Shown here: positions 1-5,515 of the stretch, piece after piece
Numbering within the stretch: position 1 is the stretch's first letter
Layout: each line of letters begins with the position of its first letter
Assembly: GCA_035540955.1 (NCBI GenBank)
Contig: DATLFP010000170.1
Coordinates: 1-7,040 of the forward strand
Source: DATLFP01 sp035540955
GTDB lineage: Bacteria > Actinomycetota > Acidimicrobiia > Acidimicrobiales > CADCSY01
DNA length: 7,040 nucleotides
Direction of reading: 5' to 3'
Program-made: the position numbers and the translations under genes
The notes under the pieces: model-generated
The model's database searches: none
The model's input: only the letters and a program-made list of their open reading frames with translations
Told to the model about the DNA's origin: nothing

Positions 1-141
1 TACTACGAGGGCCTGACCCTGGCCGAGATCGGCGAGGTGCTCGGCGTCACCGAGTCGCGCGTCTGCCAGATCCACACCAAGTCGGTCATCCACCTCCGCG
101 CCAAGATCGCCGCCGCCGAGCGCGAACCCTCCACCTCCTGA
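1..141 (+). CDS. whiG: FliA/WhiG-family RNA polymerase sigma factor, C-terminal end (5' truncated by window)
   Basis: Only the last 46 codons are present, read in frame 1 and ending at TGA 139-141. The peptide contains the region 4.2 helix-turn-helix that reads the promoter -35 element (LTLAEIGEVLGVTESRVCQI, about residues 5-24 of the fragment). It is followed by HTKSVIHLRAKI, the typical end of alternative sigma factors of the WhiG/FliA/SigD group. The match to Streptomyces WhiG as I remember it is close across the whole fragment, and a whiG gene upstream of rpsB is a known actinobacterial arrangement. WhiG controls sporulation in Streptomyces and FliA/SigD controls flagella elsewhere, so the regulon here cannot be told from this fragment. 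The family is secure, but the symbol whiG rests partly on gene order. Confidence 0.88.
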   Translation, partial: YYEGLTLAEIGEVLGVTESRVCQIHTKSVIHLRAKIAAAEREPSTS

Positions 142-143
142 GA

Positions 144-165
144 CCCCCTGTCCAGAACGGAGGGG
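144..165 (+). terminator. Weak terminator-like hairpin after the sigma factor gene
   Basis: Three bases after the sigma factor stop, CCCCT (145-149) can pair with AGGGG (161-165), and CC (152-153) with GG (159-160). This leaves a two-base bulge (GT) and a five-base loop. No T-run follows, so it is not a classical intrinsic terminator. Position is the main argument. The rest of the 103-base gap to the next gene shows only the ribosome-binding site of that gene and no convincing promoter. Confidence 0.3.
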
Positions 166-244
166 TGGCGGCGGGTCACGGCGCTGGCCTACCGTCCGGC
201 TACCGCTTCCCCCGGTTGAACCGCCCTGTTCCCGGGAGGACGCG

Positions 245-1909
245 ATGCTGCTCCGCTCCCTCGTCCCTGTCGCCGCCGCGCTGCTGGCGACGACCTCGCT
301 CGCCGGCGTCGTCGCCGCCCCACCGGCAGCCGCCGCCACCGGCACCGTGGTCTACGCCCCACCGGTCGACGCCGCCGTGGTCGACGAGTTCCGGCCCCCG
401 CCGTCGCGCTACGGCGCCGGCAACCGGGGCATCGACTACGACACCGGCGCCGGCGATCCCGTGCACGCCGCCGCCGCCGGGGTCGTGGTGTTCGCCGGGC
501 GCATCGGGCCGTCGTCACACGTCGTTGTCCTCCACGACGACGGCGTCCGCACGTCGTACTCGTTCCTCGCCGACGTCGCGGTGCGCCGCGGCCAGCGGCT
601 CGACCAGGGCGCCACGGTGGGCACCACTGCCGGCCGGCTGCACTTCGGGGCCCGGGTGGGGGAGGAGTACGTCGATCCCGCCCTGCTCTTCGGCGGCGAG
701 CCGACGGTCCGCCTCGTGCCCGCCGATCACCGCCACCCCCTCGCCGAGTGGCAGGAGCGCCGCAGCCTGGTCGAGGGCCTCGCCGGCTGGGGCGGCGCCA
801 CCCTCGGCCGCGTCGCCGGCGCGGTCACCGGTGCCGTCACCCCGGTGGCCCGGATGGCCGCCGCCGCCGGCTGGGACCTCACCGAGCGGGCCCTCCTCGT
901 CAGCGCCCAGCAGTGGACGAGGGTCGACGAGGCGGTGCGGGCGTGGGCCCACGTGGGGAACCTGCCCTTGACCCACGCCGAGCGGATCCGCGTGCGCACC
1001 GAGCGGGTGACCATCGACCAACGCCACTGCACCCCGGCCGGCGTGTCGCCGCCGGTGGCCCCGGGCGCCGGCCGGATCGCCCTGCTCGTCGCCGGCCTGG
1101 GCTCGACGGGCGGCGGCGGCGCCGTGCTCGACGTCGACACCGACGCGCTCGGCTACGGCGAGGGGATGGTGGCCCAGTTCTCCTACGCCGGCGGCCAGGC
1201 GCCGGGCGACCGCACGATCGCCGGCGTCCCGGTGCGCGACTACGGCCGCCGCGACACCTACGGCGACCTCCGGGTCGCCGGCGAGCGCCTGCGCCGGCTC
1301 CTCGCCGACCTCGCCCGGCGCCACCCCGGCGTCCCCGTCGATCTCATCGCCCACTCCCAGGGCGGGATCGTGGTGCGCGCCGCGCTGGCCGGCGCCGACA
1401 CCTTCGATCCCGACCTCCCGCTCGTCGCCAACGTGGTCACCCTCGGCTCGCCCCATCACGGCGCGGTGCCGGCCACGGCCGCCAACGCCGTGGGCCTGAG
1501 CGACACCGGGGGCGCCGTCTACGAGGCGACCGGGCGGCTGGGGGCGCCGACGGGGCGATCGACCCAGCAGCTGGCGTCGTCGTCGCACCTGGTCGAGGAG
1601 CTGGGGGCGCGGGGCCTGCCGGCGGGCACCGTCGTGACCTCCATCGCCGCCAGCGGCGACCTCGTGGTCGACGCCCAGATGTCGGCGATCGACCACGCCA
1701 CCAACGTGGTCGTGCCCCTCACCGGCCTCGCCGCCCACGATCGGCTGCCGGGACATGCCGAGACGGCCCGCGAGCTGGCCCTCGCCCTCGGCGGCCAGGG
1801 CCCGTCGTGCCGCGACCTCGGTCCCGATCTCGCCGTGGTCGACGCCGTCAACCTCGCCAACTCGATCCGCTGGGTCACCGACCGCGCCGCCGCCCTCCTC
1901 GCCGCCTGA
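245..1909 (+). CDS. Secreted degenerate M23 (LytM-like) domain fused to a LipA-like alpha/beta-hydrolase
   Basis: The protein has 554 aa. ATG 245 is chosen because GGAGG (235-239) lies five bases upstream and a signal peptide begins there: MLLR, a hydrophobic stretch to about residue 25, then an Ala-rich cleavage region near 28-32. Residues about 35-150 resemble an M23/LytM domain: GNRGIDY (59-65), GDPVHAAAAGVVVFAG (70-85), GQRLDQGATVG (116-126) and RLHFGARVG (131-139). Of the usual zinc and catalytic residues, D64 and H133 remain. The first His is N60, the His of YAHL is F107 and the first His of HxH is R131, so peptidase activity is unlikely. A linker (about 150-275) leads to an alpha/beta-hydrolase (about 277-515): oxyanion-type VAGLGS (282-287), nucleophile box AHSQGG with S371, GSPHHG (401-406), D472 in SGDLVVD and H498 in LAAHD. 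The last segment resembles Bacillus LipA around its Asp and His. An esterase or lipase acting outside the membrane is likely, but the substrate is unknown. C262 and C522 are the only cysteines and could form a disulfide. Confidence 0.85.
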   Translation: MLLRSLVPVAAALLATTSLAGVVAAPPAAAATGTVVYAPPVDAAVVDEFRPPPSRYGAGNRGIDYDTGAGDPVHAAAAGVVVFAGRIGPSSHVVVLHDDGVRTSYSFLADVAVRRGQRLDQGATVGTTAGRLHFGARVGEEYVDPALLFGGEPTVRLVPADHRHPLAEWQERRSLVEGLAGWGGATLGRVAGAVTGAVTPVARMAAAAGWDLTERALLVSAQQWTRVDEAVRAWAHVGNLPLTHAERIRVRTERVTIDQRHCTPAGVSPPVAPGAGRIALLVAGLGSTGGGGAVLDVDTDALGYGEGMVAQFSYAGGQAPGDRTIAGVPVRDYGRRDTYGDLRVAGERLRRLLADLARRHPGVPVDLIAHSQGGIVVRAALAGADTFDPDLPLVANVVTLGSPHHGAVPATAANAVGLSDTGGAVYEATGRLGAPTGRSTQQLASSSHLVEELGARGLPAGTVVTSIAASGDLVVDAQMSAIDHATNVVVPLTGLAAHDRLPGHAETARELALALGGQGPSCRDLGPDLAVVDAVNLANSIRWVTDRAAALLAA

Positions 1910-1927
1910 CCCACCCCCGACCCCAGA

Positions 1928-1986
1928 CCTCCGTTTGAGCGGTGCATCTGCCGCGCCACGCGGCGAAGTGACCGCCCAAACGGGGG
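1928..1986. terminator. Long imperfect inverted repeat with inner GC hairpin, terminator-like
   Basis: Eighteen bases after the hydrolase stop, 1928-1943 (CCTCCGTTTGAGCGGT) pairs with 1971-1986 (ACCGCCCAAACGGGGG). There is one A-C mismatch (1938/1976) and one G-T wobble (1930/1984). Inside it a second perfect stem, GCCGCG (1950-1955) with CGCGGC (1959-1964), closes a CCA loop. It lies between a finished gene and the probable rpsB promoter, which fits a terminator without a U-tract. The 3' arm overlaps the proposed -35 box of that promoter. Confidence 0.55.
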
Positions 1987-1997
1987 ACCGGTACACT
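1968..1997 (+). promoter_or_regulatory. Probable housekeeping promoter for rpsB-tsf-pyrH
   Basis: The -10 box TACACT (1992-1997) fits the actinobacterial TANNNT pattern. GTGACC (1968-1973) matches four of six bases of TTGACA, with an 18-base spacer. Transcription would begin near 2004, giving a leader of about 110 bases before the rpsB ATG. It is the best promoter candidate in the gap between the hydrolase gene and rpsB, where an operon promoter is expected. Confidence 0.5.
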
Positions 1998-2043
1998 CAC
2001 CTGCTGCCTCGGAGGGCATCCGGCCCACCGACCGATTTCCCCG

Positions 2044-2090
2044 CCGGCCCCGTCCCACGGTCGCTCGCGAGTCGAGCGCGCGGGCGCCGG
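2044..2090 (+). promoter_or_regulatory. Structured 5' leader of rpsB (possible S2 autoregulatory element)
   Basis: CCGGCCCCG (2044-2052) can pair with 2081-2090 over nine base pairs, with C2085 bulged out. It encloses a second perfect stem, CGCTCG (2062-2067) with CGAGCG (2073-2078), and a five-base loop. The structure ends 14 bases before the AGGGAGG ribosome-binding site (2104-2110), so it lies in the expected mRNA leader. S2 represses rpsB-tsf through the mRNA leader in enterobacteria. A similar role here is inference, and in DNA this rich in G and C some pairing is expected by chance. Confidence 0.35.
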
Positions 2091-2116
2091 TCCACCAACC
2101 GTCAGGGAGGCGTGCC

Positions 2117-3301
2117 ATGGCACCCGTCGTCACCATGAAGCAGCTGCTGGAGGCCGGCGTCCACTTCGGCCACCAGACCCGGCGATGGAACCCGAAGATG
2201 AAGCGGTTCATCTACGGCGAGCGCAACGGGATCTACATCATCGACCTGCAGCAGACGCTGCAGCGGATCGAGACCGCCTACACCTTCGTCCGCGACCTCG
2301 TCGCCGACGGCGGCACGATCCTGTTCATCGGGACCAAGAAGCAGGCCCAGGACCCGATCGCCCACGCCGCCGAGGGCTGCGGCATGCCCTACATCAACGA
2401 GCGCTGGCTGGGCGGCATGCTCACCAACTTCTCCACCATCAGCGGCCGGGTGAAGAAGATGCAGGAGTACCAGCGCATGCGGGCCGCCGGCGACTTCGAG
2501 GCGATGCCGAAGAAGGAGGCGCTGCTGATCTCCCGGGAGCTCGAGAAGCTCGAGCGGAACCTCGGGGGCATCCGCAACATGAGCAAGCTCCCCGACGCGG
2601 TGTTCATCATCGACACGAAGAAGGAGCACATCGGCGTCGTCGAGGCCAACAAGCTGAAGCTGCCGATCGTGGCCGTCGTCGACACCAACTGCGATCCCGA
2701 TCTCATCGACTACGTGATCCCGGGCAACGACGACGCCATCCGGTCCGGCACCCTCATGTGCCGCATCATCAGCGACGCCGTGAAGGAGGGTCGCTTCATC
2801 GGCGAGCGCCGGGGCACGGCCAAGCCCCAGGAGCGGGTGCCGACCCCCGAGGAGGAGGCCGATCGCGCCCGCCAGCAGGCCGAGGCCCGGGCCGCCGCCG
2901 CCCGTCAGGCGGCCGAGCGCGAGGCCCGTGTGGCCGCCACCGCGCAGGCCGCGCCCCAGCAGGACACCCCGGCGCACACCGACGACCCGGCCCAGGAGAC
3001 CACGGTCCCGCCGGCCGCCGACGTGGCCGAGCCCGAGCAGGGCGCGGTCCCGGCCCGGGAGGAAGACGCGGCGGCGGCCGAGCGGTTCCCCGGCACCCAG
3101 CCGGGCGCCGCCGCCGATTCCCCGCCCGGCAGCCACACCTCGGGCGACACCGGCGTCGACGTCCCCGGCCCCGAGATCGCCGGCGACGAGGACGACCCCC
3201 AGGGCCGTCCCGCCGGTCTCGGCGAGCAGTCCGGCGCCACCACGGGGAACGACGGCGACACCCGCGATCCCCTCCACCCCAAGACCGACGACACGGAGTA
3301 G
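2117..3301 (+). CDS. rpsB: 30S ribosomal protein S2 with a long acidic C-terminal extension
   Basis: S2 is the late-assembling small-subunit protein that links the body and head of the 30S particle. The first 235 or so residues are a complete S2: MKQLLEAGVHFGHQTRRWNPKM (residues 7-28, split across VHFGHQ 15-20 and TRRWNPKM 21-28), RNGIYIIDLQQT (36-47), FIGTKKQA (70-77), ERWLGGMLTNF (95-105) and the second family signature around PDAVFIID to PIVAVVDTNCDP (159-194). ATG 2117 has AGGGAGG (2104-2110) six bases upstream. The total of 394 aa far exceeds the usual 230-300 or so. From about residue 241 comes a charged Glu/Arg/Ala stretch likely to be helical (244-275), then about 115 residues rich in Pro, Ala, Asp, Glu, Gly and Thr that look disordered and acidic. 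It is first in the rpsB-tsf-pyrH transcript, ten bases before tsf. Confidence 0.97.
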   Translation: MAPVVTMKQLLEAGVHFGHQTRRWNPKMKRFIYGERNGIYIIDLQQTLQRIETAYTFVRDLVADGGTILFIGTKKQAQDPIAHAAEGCGMPYINERWLGGMLTNFSTISGRVKKMQEYQRMRAAGDFEAMPKKEALLISRELEKLERNLGGIRNMSKLPDAVFIIDTKKEHIGVVEANKLKLPIVAVVDTNCDPDLIDYVIPGNDDAIRSGTLMCRIISDAVKEGRFIGERRGTAKPQERVPTPEEEADRARQQAEARAAAARQAAEREARVAATAQAAPQQDTPAHTDDPAQETTVPPAADVAEPEQGAVPAREEDAAAAERFPGTQPGAAADSPPGSHTSGDTGVDVPGPEIAGDEDDPQGRPAGLGEQSGATTGNDGDTRDPLHPKTDDTE

Positions 3302-3311
3302 GCAGCGAGCA

Positions 3312-4130
3312 ATGGCTGAGTTCAGCGCACAGGATGTGAAGCGCCTCCGCGACGCCACCGGCGTCGGGATGATGGACGCGAAGAAGGCGCTCACGGAGAA
3401 CGACGGCGACTTCGAGACGGCCACGCAGTGGCTGCTCGAGAAGGGCCTCGCCAAGTCGGCCGAGCGCTCCGACCGCGAGAACGTCGAAGGCGCGGTCGCC
3501 ATCGGCACCGCCGGGCGCGCCATCAGTGCCGTCCTGCTGAAGAGCGAGACCGACTTCGTGGCCAAGAGCCCGGAGTTCACCAAGCTCGTGCAGGACGCCG
3601 CCGACCTCGTGGCCGCCGAGGGCGAGGACGCCATCGCCACGCTCCAGCCCCGCCTCGACGAGCTGAAGATCTCGCTCAAGGAGAACCTCGACTGGGGCCG
3701 GGCGGTGCGGTTCGACCCCGCCGAGGGCAACGCCACCGACACCTACCTCCACGTCCAGAGCGACCGCGGCGTGAACGGGGTGCTGGTGGAGCTGGCCGGC
3801 GGCGACGCCGACCTCGCCCACCAGGTGGCGCTCCACATCGCCTTCTCCAAGCCCACGGTGCTCACCCGCGACGAGGTCGACCCCGCCGAGGTCGAGGAGC
3901 AGAAGGCCCTGTTCCTCAAGATGACCCAGGACGAGGGCAAGCCCGAGCAGGCATGGCCCAAGATCGTGGAGGGCCGGCTCAAGGGCTGGTACGCCCGCCT
4001 CGGCGAGCCCGGCAAGCCGGGCGGCGTGCTCCTCGACCAGCCGTGGTACGACGACGACAAGCAGACCGTCGCCCAGGCGCTGGGCGATGCCCGCATCGTC
4101 CGCTTCGCCCAGGTGCTCATCGGCAAGTAA
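3312..4130 (+). CDS. tsf: Translation elongation factor Ts
   Basis: EF-Ts is the nucleotide-exchange factor that frees GDP from EF-Tu in the cytoplasm. The 272-aa product opens with the UBA-like N domain carrying family signature 1, LRDATGVGMMDAKKAL (12-27). Signature 2 is SETDFVAK (78-85), where the D81-F82 pair corresponds to the residues that intrude beside the EF-Tu magnesium site. The core continues through LHIAFSKP (174-181) and KIVEGRLKGWY (217-227). A Gly/Pro-containing stretch at about 229-239 (RLGEPGKPGG) before LLDQPW looks like a small insertion relative to the short connection I recall in other bacteria. ATG 3312 follows the rpsB stop by ten bases. The nearest GGAG (3295-3298) is 13 bases away inside rpsB, so translation is probably coupled to S2. 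The stop TAA overlaps the pyrH start by one base. Confidence 0.97.
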   Translation: MAEFSAQDVKRLRDATGVGMMDAKKALTENDGDFETATQWLLEKGLAKSAERSDRENVEGAVAIGTAGRAISAVLLKSETDFVAKSPEFTKLVQDAADLVAAEGEDAIATLQPRLDELKISLKENLDWGRAVRFDPAEGNATDTYLHVQSDRGVNGVLVELAGGDADLAHQVALHIAFSKPTVLTRDEVDPAEVEEQKALFLKMTQDEGKPEQAWPKIVEGRLKGWYARLGEPGKPGGVLLDQPWYDDDKQTVAQALGDARIVRFAQVLIGK

Positions 4131-4858
4131 TGGCCGCCACTCCCCGCTGGAAGCGAGTCGTCCTCAAGCTGAGCGGGGAGGCCTTCGCCGACACGAGCGG
4201 CTACTCGATCTCCGGCGACGTCGTGTTCCAGGTCGCCCAGGAGATCGCCGACGTCCGCCACGAGCTCGGCGTCGACGTCGCCGTGGTGGTGGGCGGGGGC
4301 AACATCTGGCGGGGCGCGACCGGGGCGGGTGCCGGCATGGACCGGGCGCAGTCCGACTACATGGGCATGCTCGGCACCGTCATCAACGCCCTCGCTCTGC
4401 AGGACGCCCTCGAGCGGGTGGGCCAGCCGACCCGGGTGCAGAGCGCGCTCGAGATGAACCGGGTGGCCGAGCCCTACATCCGGCGCCGGGCCATCCGTCA
4501 CCTCGAGAAGGGACGGGTCGTCATCCTCGCCGGCGGCCTGGGCGACCCGTTCTTCACCACCGACACGCCGGCCGCGGTGCGGGCCGCCGAGCTGCTGGCG
4601 GGGGCCGTGCTCAAGGGCACCCACTCCGGCATCGACGGCGTGTACACCGCCGACCCGAAGATCGACGCGAACGCCTCGAAGCTGGACGAGGTGTCCTACA
4701 TGGACGTCCTCAACCGGGGCTTGAACGTGATGGACCCGACCTCGATCACCTTCTGCATGGACAACAAGCTCCCGATCGTCGTGTTCGACGTGCTGGCGCC
4801 GGGCAACCTGCGCCGCGTGCTCGTCGGGGAGGGCGGCATCGGCACGCTCGTGCGATGA
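4130..4858 (+). CDS. pyrH: UMP kinase (uridylate kinase, PyrH type)
   Basis: This enzyme of the amino-acid-kinase fold phosphorylates UMP to UDP with ATP, committing uracil nucleotides to UTP and CTP. At 242 aa it has the normal length. Visible motifs are VLKLSGE (11-17), VVVGGGNIWRG (52-62), DYMGMLGTVINALAL (76-90), GGLGDPFFTTDT (135-146) and KGTHSGIDGVYTADPK (162-177). In the UMP-site loop, GGLGDPFF replaces the GGTGNPFF I recall from Escherichia coli. Actinobacterial enzymes vary at these places, so activity is not in doubt. ATG 4130-4132 shares its A with the tsf stop (TAATG). No good ribosome-binding site lies at the right distance, since AGGTG at 4111-4115 is 14 bases off, so re-initiation from tsf is likely. 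Its product feeds CTP production, which the downstream CdsA consumes. Confidence 0.96.
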   Translation: MAATPRWKRVVLKLSGEAFADTSGYSISGDVVFQVAQEIADVRHELGVDVAVVVGGGNIWRGATGAGAGMDRAQSDYMGMLGTVINALALQDALERVGQPTRVQSALEMNRVAEPYIRRRAIRHLEKGRVVILAGGLGDPFFTTDTPAAVRAAELLAGAVLKGTHSGIDGVYTADPKIDANASKLDEVSYMDVLNRGLNVMDPTSITFCMDNKLPIVVFDVLAPGNLRRVLVGEGGIGTLVR

Positions 4859-4892
4859 CCGCCGCCTGCCGGTCCCGATCGCCCTGGCCCTC

Positions 4893-4904
4893 TAGGGTGT
4901 TCGG
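4893..4904 (+). promoter_or_regulatory. Possible leaderless promoter (-10 TAGGGT) at the frr start codon
   Basis: TAGGGT (4893-4898) fits TANNNT and ends so that the A of the frr ATG (4905) is the seventh base after it, where transcription would start. The same spacing occurs at 7021-7033. No clear -35 box is visible. AGGG (4894-4897) could instead serve as a ribosome-binding site on a pyrH-frr read-through message, so the two readings cannot be separated by eye. Confidence 0.4.
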
Positions 4905-5462
4905 ATGATCGACGACGTGCTCTCGGCCACCCGGGAGAAGATGCACAAAGCCGTCGAGCACACCCTGTCGGAGTTCGGTGGCGTGCGCACGGGGCGGGCC
5001 AGCCCGGTGTTCGTGGAGAAGCTGGTCATCGACTACTACGGCAGCGAGGTCCCGCTGCAGCAGCTGGCGGGCTTCACGGTGCCCGAGGCCCGCATGCTCG
5101 TGATCCAGCCCTACGACAAGGGCGCCATCAAGGCCATCGAGAAGGCGATCCAGCACTCCGACCTGGGCGTCAACCCGAGCACCGATGGCCAGGTCATCCG
5201 GCTGAGCTTCCCCCCGCTGACGGCCGAGCGGCGCAAGGATTACGTGAAGATGGTCAAGCACATGGCCGAGGAGGGGCGCATCGCCGTGCGCAACCTGCGC
5301 CGGGCGGCTCGCCACGATCTCGAGGCCATGGAGAAGGAGCACGAGATCAGCTCTGACGACCTCGAACGGGCCGAGAAGGAGCTCGACAAGGTCACCCACG
5401 CACAGATCGCCGAGATCGACTCGGCGCTCGAGCACAAGGAGAAGGAGCTGACCGAGGTCTGA
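4905..5462 (+). CDS. frr: Ribosome recycling factor
   Basis: RRF, acting with EF-G, splits the post-termination ribosome so that its subunits can be reused. The 185-aa product has the exact family length and aligns without gaps, by eye, with what I recall of Escherichia coli RRF. Domain I begins with helix residues 1-28 and VRTGRASP (27-34). Domain II holds YYGSEVPLQQLA (44-55) and runs through SDLGVNPSTDGQVIRL (85-100) to about residue 103. The chain returns to domain I with PPLTAERRKDYVK (103-115) and VRNLRR (128-133), including R132, the conserved arginine important for ribosome binding. Charged helices fill the C-terminus (KEHEISSDDLERAEKEL, 144-160). It follows pyrH by 46 bases, an actinobacterial and widely conserved pairing. 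ATG 4905 is fixed by the family N-terminus. Confidence 0.97.
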   Translation: MIDDVLSATREKMHKAVEHTLSEFGGVRTGRASPVFVEKLVIDYYGSEVPLQQLAGFTVPEARMLVIQPYDKGAIKAIEKAIQHSDLGVNPSTDGQVIRLSFPPLTAERRKDYVKMVKHMAEEGRIAVRNLRRAARHDLEAMEKEHEISSDDLERAEKELDKVTHAQIAEIDSALEHKEKELTEV

Positions 5463-5483
5463 CCGACCTCGCGACGCGCCGCC

Positions 5484-5515
5484 GGAGGGATGACATGAGG
5501 GACCGGGCGACATGA
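5484..5515 (+). promoter_or_regulatory. Strong ribosome-binding site with a six-codon upstream ORF coupled to cdsA
   Basis: GGAGGG (5484-5489) is the best ribosome-binding site in the frr-cdsA gap but lies 22 bases before the cdsA ATG, too far to serve it directly. It sits five bases before ATG 5495, which opens a six-codon frame (M-R-D-R-A-T). Its TGA (5513-5515) overlaps the cdsA ATG (5512-5514) in an ATGA junction. Ribosomes finishing the mini-ORF could restart on cdsA. A weaker AGGG (5498-5501), ten bases before 5512, could also load cdsA on its own. Confidence 0.35.

Noticed and set aside
190..206. TACCGT and TACCGC as -10 boxes for the hydrolase gene
   Set aside because: They fit TANNNT loosely but have no -35 partner at 16-19 bases, and such hexamers are expected by chance.
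216..221. TTGAAC as a -35 box
   Set aside because: The matching -10 position would fall in the ribosome-binding site and start codon of the hydrolase gene, where there is no TANNNT.
515..1996. Long open frame on the minus strand opposite the hydrolase gene
   Set aside because: It is a by-product of GC-biased third positions. The translation is Gly/Arg/His-rich with no recognisable motif, and the plus-strand gene has clear domains.
2012..2017. GAGGGC in the rpsB leader as a ribosome-binding site for a leader peptide
   Set aside because: No start codon follows at a workable distance.
1910..2116. tRNA or other known structured RNA in the gap before rpsB
   Set aside because: No cloverleaf arms or T-loop sequence can be found. 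The pairings seen are simple nested stems.
2102..3742. Long open frame on the minus strand opposite rpsB and tsf
   Set aside because: It lies opposite two certain housekeeping genes and spans their junction. Its low-complexity product resembles no family.
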